A stretch of DNA of 64,000 nt from Escherichia sp. E1V33 (lineage in GTDB: Bacteria; Pseudomonadota; Gammaproteobacteria; Enterobacterales; Enterobacteriaceae). The translations under genes were made by a program, and so were the position numbers. Where the stretch lies: assembly GCF_004211955.1 (NCBI RefSeq), contig NZ_RHJI01000023.1, forward strand, positions 1 to 64,000. Reading direction: 5' to 3'. Of the stretch, positions 50,105 to 64,000 are shown piece after piece. Within the stretch, counting starts at the first letter, position 1, and every line of letters begins with the position of its first letter. The notes below the pieces were generated by a model. The model was not told the origin of the DNA. It saw only the letters and a program-made list of their open reading frames with translations, and did no database searches.

Positions 50105-50590
50105 ATGTCGCAACTGACCCATATCAACGCCGCTGGCGAAGCGCACATGGTGGATGTCTCCGCCAAAGCGGAAACCGTACGTGAAGCGCGCGCTGAAGCT
50201 TTCGTCACCATGCGTAGCGAGACGCTGGCGATGATTATTGATGGTCGCCACCACAAAGGCGACGTATTTGCCACTGCGCGTATCGCCGGTATTCAGGCGG
50301 CAAAACGCACCTGGGATCTGATCCCGCTGTGTCACCCGCTGATGCTCAGCAAAGTTGAAGTCAATTTACAGGCCGAGCCGGAGCACAATCGGGTACGTAT
50401 AGAAACCTTATGCCGCCTGACCGGGAAAACCGGTGTCGAAATGGAAGCGTTAACGGCGGCCTCCGTGGCTGCGCTGACCATTTATGACATGTGCAAAGCG
50501 GTGCAAAAAGATATGGTGATTGGTCCGGTACGTTTGCTGGCAAAGAGCGGCGGCAAGTCGGGCGATTTTAAGGTGGAAGCGGATGATTAA
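50105..50590 (+). CDS. moaC: Cyclic pyranopterin monophosphate synthase MoaC
   Basis: ATG 50105 gives 161 residues, as in K-12. It acts with MoaA to form cyclic pyranopterin monophosphate. Conserved features include [13 protein letters not shown] and the active-site region around [11 protein letters not shown]. It overlaps moaD by eight bases. Confidence 0.97.
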
Positions 50591-50828
50591 AGTTCTTTTT
50601 TTCGCCCAGGTGCGCGAGTTGGTGGGAACAGATGCAACCGAAGTGACTGCGGATTTCCCAACCGTAGAAGCGTTACGCCAGCACCTGGCAGCGCAGAGCG
50701 ATCGCTGGGCGCTGGCGATGGAAGATGGCAAATTGCTGGCTGCTGTTAACCAGACGCTGGTGAGTTTTGACCATCCGCTGACTGACGGCGACGAAGTAGC
50801 TTTCTTCCCGCCGGTAACCGGAGGCTAA
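50583..50828 (+). CDS. moaD: Molybdopterin synthase sulphur carrier MoaD
   Basis: 81 residues, as in K-12. A ubiquitin-like fold ending in Gly-Gly (PVTGG), which is thiocarboxylated by MoeB and delivers sulphur to MoaE. It overlaps moaC. Confidence 0.97.
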
Positions 50829-50829
50829 G

Positions 50830-51282
50830 ATGGCAGAAACCAAAATTGTTGTCGGACCGCAGCCGTTCAGCGTAGGAGAAGAGTATCCGTGGCTGGCGGA
50901 GCGTGACGAAGACGGTGCGGTAGTCACCTTTACCGGTAAGGTGCGCAACCATAACCTGGGCGACAGCGTCAAAGCATTAACCCTCGAACACTATCCGGGG
51001 ATGACTGAAAAAGCACTGGCAGAAATTGTCGATGAAGCGCGTAACCGCTGGCCGCTTGGGCGCGTCACGGTGATTCACCGCATCGGCGAATTATGGCCGG
51101 GCGATGAAATTGTTTTTGTCGGTGTCACTAGTGCGCATCGCAGCAGTGCGTTTGAGGCCGGGCAGTTTATTATGGACTATCTCAAAACCCGCGCACCGTT
51201 CTGGAAGCGCGAAGCCACGCCGGAAGGCGACCGCTGGGTCGAAGCCCGGGAGAGCGATCAGCAGGCGGCAAAACGCTGGTAG
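50830..51282 (+). CDS. moaE: Molybdopterin synthase catalytic subunit MoaE
   Basis: 150 residues, as in K-12. With MoaD it converts the precursor to molybdopterin. The catalytic lysines K119 and K126 are in YLKTRAPFWKRE. Last gene of the operon. Confidence 0.97.
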   Translation: MAETKIVVGPQPFSVGEEYPWLAERDEDGAVVTFTGKVRNHNLGDSVKALTLEHYPGMTEKALAEIVDEARNRWPLGRVTVIHRIGELWPGDEIVFVGVTSAHRSSAFEAGQFIMDYLKTRAPFWKREATPEGDRWVEARESDQQAAKRW

Positions 51283-51288
51283 TTTTTA

Positions 51289-51330
51289 GCAGGCCGGATA
51301 CCGTGCAGCTGCATCCGGCAACTTCTCAGC
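51289..51330. repeat. Degenerate REP element after moaE
   Basis: GCAGGCCGGATACCGTGCAG followed by CTGCATCCGGCAA keeps the REP ends GCCGGAT/ATCCGGC with a shortened middle. It lies between moaE and ybhL. Confidence 0.6.
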
Positions 51331-51417
51331 TGAGGGTATGCGTTTACGCTGCGTCGATGCACACCCTCTTCATTTGCAGTATCCTTAAGATATTCCTTAT
51401 ATCTTCAGGAGAAAGTC

Positions 51418-52122
51418 ATGGACAGATTCCCACGTTCTGATTCAATCGTACAAACCCGAGCTGGCCTGCAAACCTATATGGCACAGGTCTATGGCTGGAT
51501 GACAGTCGGCTTGCTGCTTACTGCGTTTGTTGCCTGGTATGCGGCCAATTCTGCCGCCGTTATGGAGCTGTTATTCACCAACCGCATCTTTTTAATTGGT
51601 CTGGTAATAGCGCAATTAGCTCTGGTTATTGTGTTATCAGCGATGATTCAAAAGCTTAGTGCGGGCGTGACAACCATGCTCTTTATGCTTTATTCGGCGC
51701 TGACTGGCCTGACGCTTTCCAGTATTTTCATTGTTTATACCGCGGCGTCCATCGCCAGCACCTTTGTTGTCACTGCCGGGATGTTCGGTGCAATGAGCCT
51801 GTACGGTTACACCACCAAACGTGATTTAAGTGGCTTCGGCAATATGTTGTTTATGGCGTTGATCGGCATTGTGCTGGCATCGCTGGTCAACTTCTGGCTG
51901 AAAAGCGAAGCGTTGATGTGGGCAGTCACCTACATTGGCGTGATTGTCTTTGTCGGATTGACGGCGTATGACACTCAGAAACTGAAAAATATGGGCGAGC
52001 AGATTGATACCCGCGACACGTCGAACCTGCGCAAATATTCCATTCTTGGCGCGTTAACCTTGTATCTGGATTTCATCAACCTGTTCCTGATGTTGCTGCG
52101 AATATTTGGCAATCGCCGTTAA
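51418..52122 (+). CDS. ybhL: YbhL, BAX inhibitor-1 family membrane protein
   Basis: 234 residues, as in K-12, with about seven membrane helices and the BI-1 aspartate-containing C-terminal region (LTAYDTQKLKNMGEQ). Inner membrane; the family includes pH-sensitive calcium-leak channels, but the function of YbhL is unproven. A terminator follows. Confidence 0.95.
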   Translation: MDRFPRSDSIVQTRAGLQTYMAQVYGWMTVGLLLTAFVAWYAANSAAVMELLFTNRIFLIGLVIAQLALVIVLSAMIQKLSAGVTTMLFMLYSALTGLTLSSIFIVYTAASIASTFVVTAGMFGAMSLYGYTTKRDLSGFGNMLFMALIGIVLASLVNFWLKSEALMWAVTYIGVIVFVGLTAYDTQKLKNMGEQIDTRDTSNLRKYSILGALTLYLDFINLFLMLLRIFGNRR

Positions 52123-52140
52123 TTCTTTTACACCATCAAT

Positions 52141-52167
52141 ATCCCGGCCATGTGTCGGGATTTTTTT
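52141..52167 (+). terminator. Terminator after ybhL
   Basis: ATCCCG / CGGGAT around GCCATGTGT, followed by a run of seven T. Confidence 0.8.
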
Positions 52168-52326
52168 CTTACTAAAAACGACACTTAACAAGTACCAGGT
52201 ATAAAATATGCCTTATGGCCGAGCGGAAGTGTTTTCCGTATCCATAAATACAAAAGTATTTTGTATGCGTGGTTTTAAATTTATTGATGGTGAATATTAA
52301 TATTTTTTCTAAGGATAACTAAAAGA

Positions 52327-53040
52327 ATGGAATCATACTCGCAAAACAGCAATAAATTAGATTTTCAGCACAAAGCCAGGATATTAAACGGCATATGGCT
52401 CATTACCGCTTTGGGTTTGGTGGCAACCGCAGGGCTGGCCTGGGGAGCTAAGTATCTCGAAATTACGGCAACAAAATATGATTCACCGCAAATGTATGTC
52501 GGCATAGGATTATTATTACTTTGTATGTATAGCTTAAGTAAGGATATCAACAAGATAAATGTAGCTATAGCAGGCGTAATATATCTGTTTTTAATCTCTT
52601 TGGTGGCGATTGTCGTTGCAAGTTTAGTTCCTGTATATGCCATTATCATCGTGTTCAGCACTGCGGGCGCGATGTTTTTAATCAGTATGCTGGCCGGTTT
52701 ATTATTTAATGTTGATCCTGGTTCTCACCGTTTTATCATTATGATGACGTTGACAGGGTTGGCCCTGGTAATCATCGTGAATGCGGCATTAATGAGTGAA
52801 CGGCCCATTTGGGTAATAAGTTGCTTAATGATTGTGTTATGGTCAGGCATTATCTCGCATGGACGAAATAAGCTCCTTGAACTGGCAGGAAAATGCCATA
52901 GTGAAGAGTTGTGGAGTCCGGTTCGTTGCGCTGTTACAGGTGCATTAACACTCTATTACTATTTTATCGGCTTCTTTGGGATTCTTGCAGCAATAGCTAT
53001 AACGCTTGTCTGGCAAAGGCATACTCGGTTTTTTCATTAG
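52327..53040 (+). CDS. ybhM: YbhM, BI-1-like membrane protein
   Basis: 237 residues, as in K-12; seven predicted membrane helices. A diverged relative of the adjacent YbhL, probably from an old duplication. It is AT-richer than its neighbours. The gap 52168-52326 is AT-rich and should hold its promoter. The function is unknown. Confidence 0.92.
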   Translation: MESYSQNSNKLDFQHKARILNGIWLITALGLVATAGLAWGAKYLEITATKYDSPQMYVGIGLLLLCMYSLSKDINKINVAIAGVIYLFLISLVAIVVASLVPVYAIIIVFSTAGAMFLISMLAGLLFNVDPGSHRFIIMMTLTGLALVIIVNAALMSERPIWVISCLMIVLWSGIISHGRNKLLELAGKCHSEELWSPVRCAVTGALTLYYYFIGFFGILAAIAITLVWQRHTRFFH

Positions 53041-53075
53041 TCGTAAATGCACATACTAAAGAACTTAACTGAACT

Positions 53076-54032
53076 TCACATCGCCGCTTCATTTTTCGCC
53101 CGTAGCTTCTTCGCCTGGCTTTCCAGCAACAGGTAACAGATCAGCGCCAGCAGCAGCGGGATAAAGTAATACAGTACACGGTAAGCGAGCAGGGCGGCGA
53201 TAATTGTGCCTTTGGTTGTATGCTCCCCAGCCAGTAGCGCGATAAACACCGCTTCCAGCACACCAATCCCCGCCGGAATATGCACGATGACGCCAGCAAT
53301 ACTGCTAACCAGCAACACGCCCAGTACAAAGAAATAGTTTACGCTTTGACCGAGTAACAGCCAGATAATCGCTCCCATTACCATCCAGTTAACGCTGGAA
53401 ATCAGCATCTGGGCGAGGGCGAATTTCCATGAAGGCAGCACCAGCTTTTGCCCTTTGATGGTCATATGGCGGTGCTTCGCGAAAGCGCAAAACCACAAAT
53501 AGACCGCGATAATCATCAGTAAGCCAATGCCGAGAATACGCAGCGTGGTTTGATCGACATACCAGTGCTCCGGCAGCTCCACCACGCCTGCGGTAAAGAT
53601 AATCCCCGCCAGTAAAATATAGCCCAGCCAGTTGGTGGTAATACTGAGCGAGAAAATTCGTGTAATAGTGCTGCCCGGTAATCCTAGCCGGGAGTACAAA
53701 CGATAGCGCATACCAATCCCGCCGACCCAGGTACTGAGCGTCAGGTTGAAGGCATAGCAGATAAACGACACCAGCATCACCTGGCGCTTCGCCAGTTTGT
53801 GACCGCAGTAGAAGCGGGCGAGCAGGTCATAGCAGCCATATATCAGATAGCTGACGACCACCAGCCCAACCGCACTGAGCAGCGCAACGCGATTGTAGTC
53901 GCGGATGACCTTCCAGACCTCTTCCCAGTCCACCTTTTTGGCGTAGACCACCAGCAACACAATCACCGCGATAAAAAACAGCCAGGTGAGGATCTTCTTT
54001 GCTAAGCGCCAGCGCGGATGTGATTTACTCAT
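53076..54032 (-). CDS. ybhN: YbhN, flippase-like (UPF0104) membrane protein
   Basis: 318 residues, as in K-12, with about eight membrane helices and a basic C-terminal tail (KKLRAKNEAAM). The family is related to MprF/AglD-type lipid flippases. Last gene of ybhP-clsB-ybhN; the start touches the clsB stop (TGATG), suggesting a role linked to cardiolipin handling. Confidence 0.93.
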   Translation of the reverse strand: MSKSHPRWRLAKKILTWLFFIAVIVLLVVYAKKVDWEEVWKVIRDYNRVALLSAVGLVVVSYLIYGCYDLLARFYCGHKLAKRQVMLVSFICYAFNLTLSTWVGGIGMRYRLYSRLGLPGSTITRIFSLSITTNWLGYILLAGIIFTAGVVELPEHWYVDQTTLRILGIGLLMIIAVYLWFCAFAKHRHMTIKGQKLVLPSWKFALAQMLISSVNWMVMGAIIWLLLGQSVNYFFVLGVLLVSSIAGVIVHIPAGIGVLEAVFIALLAGEHTTKGTIIAALLAYRVLYYFIPLLLALICYLLLESQAKKLRAKNEAAM

Positions 54033-55273
54033 CAGGGCTTCATCCCTGAACTTTCAGTTTCGACCCGATCCTGCGTTTCCATTGTCGGTTGGGCGGGCGG
54101 ATCAACTTGCGCCAGATGTGGCGTGTGCGCCGGAAGCCAGCCCACCAGCGCCGGGAAGTGGCGTAAAAAGTGGAACGCCAGCACGCTTTTGGTCAGGTTC
54201 CACCAGGTCCGTTTTGGCAGCATACTTTCATCCACTTGCTGGCAGTCGGCGGCGATAATGCCGTTCAGATTATCGCGCAGCGTCTGGTTAAAATTACGAT
54301 CGTGGATGATGACATTTGCTTCGAGATTCAGCGACAAACTAAGCGGATCGAGATTACTGGACCCTACCGTCGCCCAGTGGTCGTCCATCAATGCCACTTT
54401 GCCATGTAGCGGGCGGCGGCGGTACTCAAACACCTGAACGCCGCCTTTAACCAGATAGTTATACAGCAAGCGCGCACCGACTCTGACAATCGGCATATCC
54501 GGTTCGCCCTGAATTATCAGTTTGATCCGCACCCCGCGCCGTGCCGCTTTACGCAAGGCGTGTAAAAATCGATAGCCGGGGAAGAAGTAGGCGTTGGCGA
54601 TAATCACTTCCCGCCGCGCCTGAGTGAGCATTTTCAGATAGTGGCGTTCGATATCACTGCGATGTTCTTCGTTATCGCGCCAGACCAGCAATACCTGCGC
54701 TTCTCCCGGCTGGCGATTTTCTTCCGCTTTGTGATGACGTCGCCACCAGCGTCGGGCCGCGCTTTGTCCTGGCAGATTTTCCAGTTCAAACTGGAGGATA
54801 TCTTCAACAATCGGCCCTTCAAGGCGTACCGCGTAATCCTGTTTGGCCTCTGGACCGTAGCTGGACATATGCTCTGCGGAGTAATTCAGCCCGCCAATAA
54901 AGGCGATACGCGCGTCGATCACCACAATTTTGCGATGCATCCGGCGAAACACATTGGTGCGCATACCGAACAGGCGAGGGCGGGGATCGTAATAACGAAA
55001 TACCACGCCAGCCGCAGTTAGTTCATTGACAAATTCATCGCTGAGATCCGGTGAACCGTAGCCATCCAGCAAGACTTCCGCTTTTACCCCGCGTTGCGCT
55101 GCTGCCAGTAGTGCCGCATGCAGTTGTTTACCAACGTCGTCCTCGAACCAGATAAACGTTTCAAGAATGATGCGGTGCTCTGCCTCGTCAATCGCCTTAA
55201 ACACCGCGGGATAATACTGCTCGCCGTTTTCCAGCAACTGAATCTTATTGCCTTCGCGCCAGCTACATTTCAT
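54032..55273 (-). CDS. clsB: Cardiolipin synthase B
   Basis: 413 residues, as in K-12 (YbhO). Phospholipase D superfamily with two HKD motifs: [16 protein letters not shown] in the first half and [18 protein letters not shown] in the second. It makes cardiolipin, and phosphatidylglycerol from phosphatidylethanolamine and glycerol. It overlaps ybhP by four bases. Confidence 0.96.
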   Translation of the reverse strand: MKCSWREGNKIQLLENGEQYYPAVFKAIDEAEHRIILETFIWFEDDVGKQLHAALLAAAQRGVKAEVLLDGYGSPDLSDEFVNELTAAGVVFRYYDPRPRLFGMRTNVFRRMHRKIVVIDARIAFIGGLNYSAEHMSSYGPEAKQDYAVRLEGPIVEDILQFELENLPGQSAARRWWRRHHKAEENRQPGEAQVLLVWRDNEEHRSDIERHYLKMLTQARREVIIANAYFFPGYRFLHALRKAARRGVRIKLIIQGEPDMPIVRVGARLLYNYLVKGGVQVFEYRRRPLHGKVALMDDHWATVGSSNLDPLSLSLNLEANVIIHDRNFNQTLRDNLNGIIAADCQQVDESMLPKRTWWNLTKSVLAFHFLRHFPALVGWLPAHTPHLAQVDPPAQPTMETQDRVETESSGMKP

Positions 55274-56031
55274 AAATGAATCTCCGCACTTAAAGGGGCA
55301 TGATCAGAAAGGTGTCGCCATGTCCGCAGCGGCAACGCGGTTGGCGCGCTGGCGCTGGCATTTTTGACGTAGATCCTGTCCAGTCGTAGTAGAGGAAATT
55401 GCACCGGAAACGTGCGCGCCGGGCGTCCGTGGGCGCGGGTAAAAATCTCATCCAGTCCGGCCTGCACTTTTAACGGATGATTAGCTTTTTGCCGCCAGTC
55501 ATTGAAATCACCCGCCACCAATACCGGTTCGCCGTCCGGCAGTTCATTCACCCATTCGGCAAGCATCGCCAGTTGCGCCTGACGGTGCGCCTCACGCAGG
55601 CCCAGATGTACGCACATCACATGAATCGCTTTTCCGGTCATCGGCGGCACAATGCGGCAGTAGAGCACGCCGCGCTTTTCCGCACCATCGACCGAAACAT
55701 CGCGATTCTCATAATGTTCAATGGGATAACGCGACAGTACGGCGTTGCCGTGATGCCCTTCGGGGTATACGGCATTGCGACCGTAGGCAAAATCGCTCCA
55801 CATGGTGTCGGCGAGAAACTCGTAGTGAGATGTGTCGGGCCAGTTTTCCACATGCAGCGGATGAACTTCGTGCGCGCCCATCACTTCCTGCAGGCAAACA
55901 ATATCGGCGCTGACGGTACGCACGGCGTCGCGAAGTTCCGGCAAAATGAAGCGTCGGTTAAACGCTGTAAAGCCTTTGTGAATATTGATGGTGAGCACCT
56001 TGAACGAAAAATGTTGTGTTTGATCGGGCAT
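55270..56031 (-). CDS. ybhP: YbhP, endonuclease/exonuclease/phosphatase family
   Basis: 253 residues, as in K-12. EEP-fold metal-dependent phosphoesterase: [10 protein letters not shown] with the catalytic glutamate, [10 protein letters not shown] and the terminal [10 protein letters not shown] histidine. The substrate is unknown; cotranscription with clsB suggests a phospholipid or nucleic acid. First gene of its operon. Confidence 0.94.
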   Translation of the reverse strand: MPDQTQHFSFKVLTINIHKGFTAFNRRFILPELRDAVRTVSADIVCLQEVMGAHEVHPLHVENWPDTSHYEFLADTMWSDFAYGRNAVYPEGHHGNAVLSRYPIEHYENRDVSVDGAEKRGVLYCRIVPPMTGKAIHVMCVHLGLREAHRQAQLAMLAEWVNELPDGEPVLVAGDFNDWRQKANHPLKVQAGLDEIFTRAHGRPARTFPVQFPLLRLDRIYVKNASASAPTALPLRTWRHLSDHAPLSAEIHL

Positions 56032-56163
56032 AATTTTCCTGTCTTTGCCTCTTATCTCATTGAAATAGTGTAGTCGGCGTCACAAAAAGGTGCGGTCTTA
56101 CGGAATTTTCCGTAAAGTTCGGTACTCTGAGTAAGTAGAGATAAATTCTTCAGGAGAGAAGCC

Positions 56164-56574
56164 ATGAAGTGGCAACAACGTGTTCGTGTCGCAACTGGCC
56201 TAAGTTGCTGGCAGATTATGTTGCATTTACTGGTAGTGGCGCTGCTGGTGATGGGCTGGATGAGTAAGACTCTGGTTCACGTCGGCGTGGGATTATGCGT
56301 GCTGTATTGTGTCACGGTAGTGATGATGCTGGTGTTTCAGCGCCACCCCGAGCAACGCTGGCGTGAGGTGGCAGACGTGCTGGAAGAGCTGACCACGACC
56401 TGGTATTTTGGCGCGGCGCTGATTGTGCTGTGGCTATTGTCCCGCGTGCTGGAAAACAACTATTTGCTGGCCGTTGCAGGGCTGGCGATCCTTGCCGGCC
56501 CGGCGGTAGTGTCGTTACTGGCAAAAGATAAAAAGTTACATGACCTTGCGTCTAAACATCGCATAAGCCGCTGA
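56164..56574 (+). CDS. ybhQ: YbhQ inner-membrane protein
   Basis: 136 residues, as in K-12. Four predicted membrane helices and a basic C-terminus. AGGAGAG at 56151-56157. Its 3' end overlaps the convergent ybhR by 39 bases. K-12 reports connect it to aminoglycoside sensitivity, but no mechanism is clear. Confidence 0.93.
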   Translation: MKWQQRVRVATGLSCWQIMLHLLVVALLVMGWMSKTLVHVGVGLCVLYCVTVVMMLVFQRHPEQRWREVADVLEELTTTWYFGAALIVLWLLSRVLENNYLLAVAGLAILAGPAVVSLLAKDKKLHDLASKHRISR

Positions 56575-57642
56575 ACCCGTCGTGGCCGTGATCACCAGTA
56601 GCGGCCACAAACTGTTCCACACAATATCCAGACTGGCATCCTTCAAATAGATCTGCTTGGTGATGTCCGTAAAGTGGCGGATAGGGTTAATCCACGTCAG
56701 ATTTTGCAGCCATACTGGCATGTTCTCCACCGGCGAAACGTAACCAGAAAGGAGAATGGCGGGCATCATAAAGACAAACACGCCGATAAACGCCTGCTGT
56801 TGTGTCGAGCAGAGTGATGAAATCAACAGACCGAATCCCACCAGCGATAAACCGTAAATCACCATCGTAAAGTAGAACAGCGCCAGCGATCCGGCGAAGG
56901 GGATTTGATACGCCCAGATACCAATCGCCAGCACAATGGTGGCCTGGAAGGTGGCGACAATTAATGCCGGTACGGCCTTGCCGATGAATATCTGCCAGGT
57001 GGTGAGCGGCGAAACCAGTAGCTGATCGAGCGTACCTTGTTCACGTTCACGAGCGACGGAAAGTGAAGTGACGATCATTACGCCGATAGTGGTGATCATG
57101 GCGATCAGCGACGGCACCACAAACCATTTGTAGTCGAGATTCGGGTTATACCAGTTGCGTACTATCAGCTCGCTGTTGTTAGGTTTCGGTTTTCCTTCCA
57201 GCAGCTCCTGCTGATAATTTTTGACGATCTGTTGCAGGTAGTTGGCGGCAATTTGCGCACTGTTGGAGTTACGCCCGTCGAGGATCAACTGCAACGGCGC
57301 GGTCTGGAAGGTATCCAGTTTGCGCGAGAAGTCAGCCGGGAAACGCACTAGGAGTAACGCCTTTTGTGTGTCGATGGTTGGGCGGATCTCCTGTGGGCTT
57401 TTCAGTAGCAGCACATGGGTAAAGGCGCTGGCGCGGGCAAAACGTTGAGTAAGTTCTACCGAATGCTCGCCGTTATCTTCATCGTAGATGGCGATGGTGG
57501 CATTAGTCACTTCCAGCGTGGCGGCGAACGGGAACAGGATCACCTGAATCAGCACCGGTAAAATCAGAATCGCGCGGGTTTGCGGTTCGCGCAGCAACGA
57601 CTGCAACTCTTTGCGGATTAACGTCCATAAGCGATGAAACAT
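56536..57642 (-). CDS. ybhR: YbhR, ABC exporter permease
   Basis: 368 residues, as in K-12. ABC-2 permease with one N-terminal helix, a periplasmic domain and five C-terminal helices. It pairs with YbhS and the ATPase YbhF. Tandem genes ybhG-F-S-R are closely spaced or overlap; this is the last one. Confidence 0.95.
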   Translation of the reverse strand: MFHRLWTLIRKELQSLLREPQTRAILILPVLIQVILFPFAATLEVTNATIAIYDEDNGEHSVELTQRFARASAFTHVLLLKSPQEIRPTIDTQKALLLVRFPADFSRKLDTFQTAPLQLILDGRNSNSAQIAANYLQQIVKNYQQELLEGKPKPNNSELIVRNWYNPNLDYKWFVVPSLIAMITTIGVMIVTSLSVAREREQGTLDQLLVSPLTTWQIFIGKAVPALIVATFQATIVLAIGIWAYQIPFAGSLALFYFTMVIYGLSLVGFGLLISSLCSTQQQAFIGVFVFMMPAILLSGYVSPVENMPVWLQNLTWINPIRHFTDITKQIYLKDASLDIVWNSLWPLLVITATTGSAAYAMFRRKVM

Positions 57643-57652
57643 GCTCTTCTCC

Positions 57653-58778
57653 CTAATCCAGCCGACGTTTGGTTTTCAGCCACGTCAGGCCGATAAACAT
57701 CACCGCCGAAGCGATCAAAAACAGCACGTTCACTACCAGCACCACCGGAATATTCCCGGCGAGGAACAGGCTTTGCAGGGTGCTGACGAAATAACGTGCG
57801 GGAATAATGTACGTTACCGCGCGGATCACCGCGGGCATACTGTCGATCTGAAAAATAAAGCCGGAAAGCATAATCGACGGCAGAAAAGCTGCGTTCAGAG
57901 CGACCTGAGCGGCATTGAACTGGTTGCGGGTAATTGTGGAAATCAGCAGCCCCATCCCCAGGGTACTGAGTAAAAACAGGCTGGAGATAAAAAACAGAAT
58001 CAGCAGCGACCCGCGATACGGCACGCCGAGAATAAACACCGAGACCAGCATACACAGCAACATCGCCAGCATCCCGAGAAAGTAATAAGGGATCAGCTTA
58101 CACAGCAGCAGTTCCGTGCGGGTAATCTCCGTAGAGAGCAGAGCCTCCATGGTGCCGCGTTCCCATTCTCGCGCCACCACCAGCGAGGTGAGAATCGCGC
58201 CGATGACCGTCATGATAATGGTCACCGCGCCGGGGATAATAAAGTGCTGGCTAATCGCCGCCGGGTTAAACCAGTAGCGTGTCTGGACGTCGATAAGCGG
58301 CTCAAAGGTCTGCCCGTTGTCCTCCGCTCGCTGCATTTGCCAGATCTGCCAGATCCCTTCGACATACCCCTGCACAAAGTTAGCGGTATTCGGCTCACTG
58401 CCGTCGGTGATCACCTGAATCGGTGCGGTGGCGTTGGCGCGCTCCATCTGTTCGGCGAAATCCACCGGAATAACCACCAGACCGCGAATTTTCCCCGCCT
58501 GCATTTTGGCGATCAGTTCCTGTCGGTTATCACTGATGGTGGCGTCGATGTAGGGCGAACCGGTCATGGTGTGGGTGAAATCCAGCGCCGCTTCGCTACG
58601 CTGTTCCAGTAAAATCCCGACGCGCAGCTTGCTGGAGTCGAGGTTAATGCCGTAACCAAAAATAAACAGCAGTAACAGTGGGATCACTACCGCAATCAGC
58701 CAGCTACTCGGATCGCGAACGATCTGCCGCGTCTCTTTAACGCACAGCGCCCGCACGCGACGCCAGGACAGGATCGGG

Positions 58779-58786
<8 letters not shown>
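57653..58786 (-). CDS. ybhS: YbhS, ABC exporter permease
   Basis: 377 residues, as in K-12. Homologous to YbhR with the same topology. It overlaps ybhF by eight bases and precedes ybhR by ten. YbhFSR has been reported to export drugs and cations (cefoperazone, chloramphenicol or Na+/Li+ responses) in K-12. Confidence 0.95.
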
Positions 58787-62177
<3,391 letters not shown>

Positions 62178-62190
62178 CGCACAGTCCATT

Positions 62191-62212
62191 CTTAATCAAA
62201 TGATTGATTAAG
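62191..62212. promoter_or_regulatory. CecR operator
   Basis: A perfect palindrome CTTAATCA-AATGAT-TGATTAAG, 13 bases before the cecR ATG in the divergent cecR/rhlE region. It is the obvious site for a TetR-type dimer. Confidence 0.85.
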
Positions 62213-62405
62213 ATTATGACTCCATATGGGAGTTGTCCAGTATGGCTAAGAATTTTGGCTACGCCAGTCACAGGGATAATTTATGCGCTGTGTCACAAAA
62301 ACTGCTACACTCCGCTCCCTCATGACATTGTGGTTTTTGTCATTTTCCTTTTCAGTATCTCCCTGAAAACTACACCGGTAACGGTCGGGGCGGTTCGGAG
62401 TAGTT

Positions 62406-63770
62406 ATGTCTTTCGATTCTTTGGGTTTAAGCCCTGATATCCTGCGCGCCGTTGCCGAGCAAGGTTACCGTGAACCCACCCCTATTCAGCAGCAGGCGAT
62501 CCCTGCGGTGCTGGAAGGCCGCGACCTGATGGCTAGCGCCCAGACCGGCACCGGCAAAACAGCGGGCTTTACGCTGCCGCTGTTGCAACACCTGATCACT
62601 CGCCAGCCGCACGCCAAAGGGCATCGTCCGGTACGTGCTCTCATTCTTACCCCGACCCGTGAACTGGCTGCGCAGATTGGCGAAAACGTCCGTGATTACA
62701 GCAAATACCTGAACATTCGTTCGCTGGTGGTGTTTGGCGGTGTCAGCATTAACCCACAAATGATGAAGTTGCGCGGCGGCGTTGATGTGCTGGTGGCAAC
62801 GCCGGGACGTTTGCTGGACCTGGAACATCAGAATGCAGTGAAGCTGGATCAGGTTGAAATCCTCGTCCTCGATGAAGCTGACCGCATGCTCGACATGGGC
62901 TTTATCCACGATATCCGTCGCGTGTTAACAAAACTACCTGCGAAGCGCCAGAACCTGTTGTTCTCCGCGACCTTCTCTGACGATATTAAAGCCCTGGCGG
63001 AAAAACTGTTGCACAACCCGCTGGAAATCGAAGTGGCACGCCGCAATACCGCGTCTGATCAGGTGACCCAGCATGTTCACTTTGTTGATAAGAAGCGCAA
63101 ACGCGAATTGCTGTCGCACATGATTGGGAAAGGGAACTGGCAGCAGGTGCTGGTGTTTACCCGTACCAAACATGGCGCTAACCATCTCGCTGAACAGCTT
63201 AATAAAGATGGCATCCGTAGTGCGGCGATCCACGGTAATAAATCGCAAGGTGCGCGTACCCGTGCGCTGGCTGATTTTAAATCGGGCGATATTCGTGTAC
63301 TGGTGGCAACTGACATCGCTGCGCGCGGTCTGGATATCGAAGAGTTGCCGCACGTCGTCAACTATGAACTGCCAAACGTACCGGAAGATTATGTCCACCG
63401 TATCGGGCGTACCGGTCGTGCCGCAGCCACCGGAGAAGCGTTGTCGTTGGTGTGTGTTGATGAACACAAACTGCTGCGTGATATCGAAAAATTGCTGAAA
63501 AAAGAGATCCCGCGCATTGCGATTCCGGGCTATGAGCCGGACCCGTCAATCAAAGCCGAACCGATCCAGAACGGTCGCCAGCAACGTGGCGGCGGTGGTC
63601 GTGGGCAGGGCGGTGGTCGCGGTCAACAGCAACCACGCCGTGCGGAAAGTGGTGCGAAGTCTGGTAACGCGAAACCTGGAGAAAAGCCGTCTCGTCGCCT
63701 CGGCGATGCCAAACCAACTGGCGAGCAACAACGTCGTCGCCGTCCGCGTAAACCTGCCGCTGCGCAGTAA
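62406..63770 (+). CDS. rhlE: DEAD-box RNA helicase RhlE
   Basis: 454 residues, as in K-12. Motifs: Q motif ([15 protein letters not shown]), motif [13 protein letters not shown] in [15 protein letters not shown] in [10 protein letters not shown], and the helicase C-terminal [13 protein letters not shown] and [10 protein letters not shown]. The last ~70 residues are a basic Gly/Arg/Gln-rich tail that binds RNA. It takes part in ribosome assembly. Confidence 0.98.
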   Translation: MSFDSLGLSPDILRAVAEQGYREPTPIQQQAIPAVLEGRDLMASAQTGTGKTAGFTLPLLQHLITRQPHAKGHRPVRALILTPTRELAAQIGENVRDYSKYLNIRSLVVFGGVSINPQMMKLRGGVDVLVATPGRLLDLEHQNAVKLDQVEILVLDEADRMLDMGFIHDIRRVLTKLPAKRQNLLFSATFSDDIKALAEKLLHNPLEIEVARRNTASDQVTQHVHFVDKKRKRELLSHMIGKGNWQQVLVFTRTKHGANHLAEQLNKDGIRSAAIHGNKSQGARTRALADFKSGDIRVLVATDIAARGLDIEELPHVVNYELPNVPEDYVHRIGRTGRAAATGEALSLVCVDEHKLLRDIEKLLKKEIPRIAIPGYEPDPSIKAEPIQNGRQQRGGGGRGQGGGRGQQQPRRAESGAKSGNAKPGEKPSRRLGDAKPTGEQQRRRRPRKPAAAQ

Positions 63771-63775
63771 TCTTT

Positions 63776-63925
63776 GATGCCGGGCGATGCCCGGCATGAG
63801 ACTGATGACAAACGCAAAACTGCCTGATGCGCTACGCTTATCAGGCCTACGTGAACTCTGCAGTATATTGAATTTGCATGCTTTTGTAGGCCAGATAAGG
63901 CGCTCGCGCCGCATCCGGCATTTCA
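63776..63925. repeat. BIME after rhlE
   Basis: Three REP-type units (GATGCCGGGCGATGCCCGGC near 63776, GCCTGATGCGCTACGCTTAT near 63823, and a GCCAGATAAGGCGCTCGCGC unit near 63890) with the same spacer TATATTGAATTTGCA as the BIME after uvrB. The first forms a good hairpin that could act as terminator. No gene is seen from 63926 to the end. Confidence 0.88.
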
Positions 63926-64000
63926 CAACAAGCACTTGTCAGCAATTTGAGAACACGGCAAAAAGATTTCTCTGTTTTACCGCCCCTCTAGTCACCCGAT

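Overview
The window is Escherichia coli chromosome (close to K-12 in gene order and protein sequence) carrying the right-hand 38.9 kb of an integrated lambdoid prophage, followed by 25 kb of ordinary backbone. The prophage ends at a lambda-type attR (common core 38863-38877) and is followed by ybhB and the bio operon, so it occupies the classical lambda attachment site between gal and bio. Its left end (attL, int, immunity region) lies outside the window.

Prophage layout, left to right. 1-1731: P22-type replication genes (end of an 18/O-type initiator and a DnaB-like helicase). 1728-3174: a short membrane peptide, an unusual in-frame NinB-Ren chimera, a C4-type antisense RNA and the antirepressor gene it appears to control. 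3453-4130: an AT-rich reverse-strand cargo gene with an Ig-like and possibly lectin-like protein. 4544-6879: a DLP12/Qin-like nin region (ylcH, ybcN, ninE, ybcO, rusA, ylcG) ending in the late antiterminator Q. 6911-7009: the late promoter and its terminator. 7051-7915: cold-shock cargo (a cspB-like gene with its own leader, and a ynfU-like zinc-ribbon gene). 8137-9381: a phage 21-type lysis cassette (pinholin, SAR endolysin, Rz/Rz1). 10702-10896: cos, with a cosN centre unlike lambda's. 10921-29616: a complete lambda head and tail operon, Nu1 to J, including the G/GT frameshift, the C/Nu3 nested gene and a diverged J tip. 29677-33342: a side-fibre cassette with a separate S74 chaperone-type fibre protein. 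33346-38751: the lambda b2-equivalent region, here carrying a candidate reverse-strand sRNA and a 1484-residue AT-rich STAND NTPase that looks like an Avs (AVAST) antiphage sensor. The sib/tI hairpin and the P arm of the attachment site follow.

Backbone: ybhB, bioA and bioBFCD around a shared BirA operator, uvrB with its LexA and DnaA sites, yvcK, the molybdopterin operon moaABCDE behind a ModE site and Moco riboswitch, ybhL, ybhM, ybhN-clsB-ybhP, ybhQ, the ybhGFSR efflux system with its regulator cecR, and rhlE. Two BIMEs lie after uvrB and rhlE.

The most interesting elements are the prophage-borne Avs-like protein, the C4-type antisense switch upstream of ant, the NinB-Ren chimera, the Ig-like cargo protein and the altered cosN. 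Family names come from recalled sequences and motifs; no database search was run.
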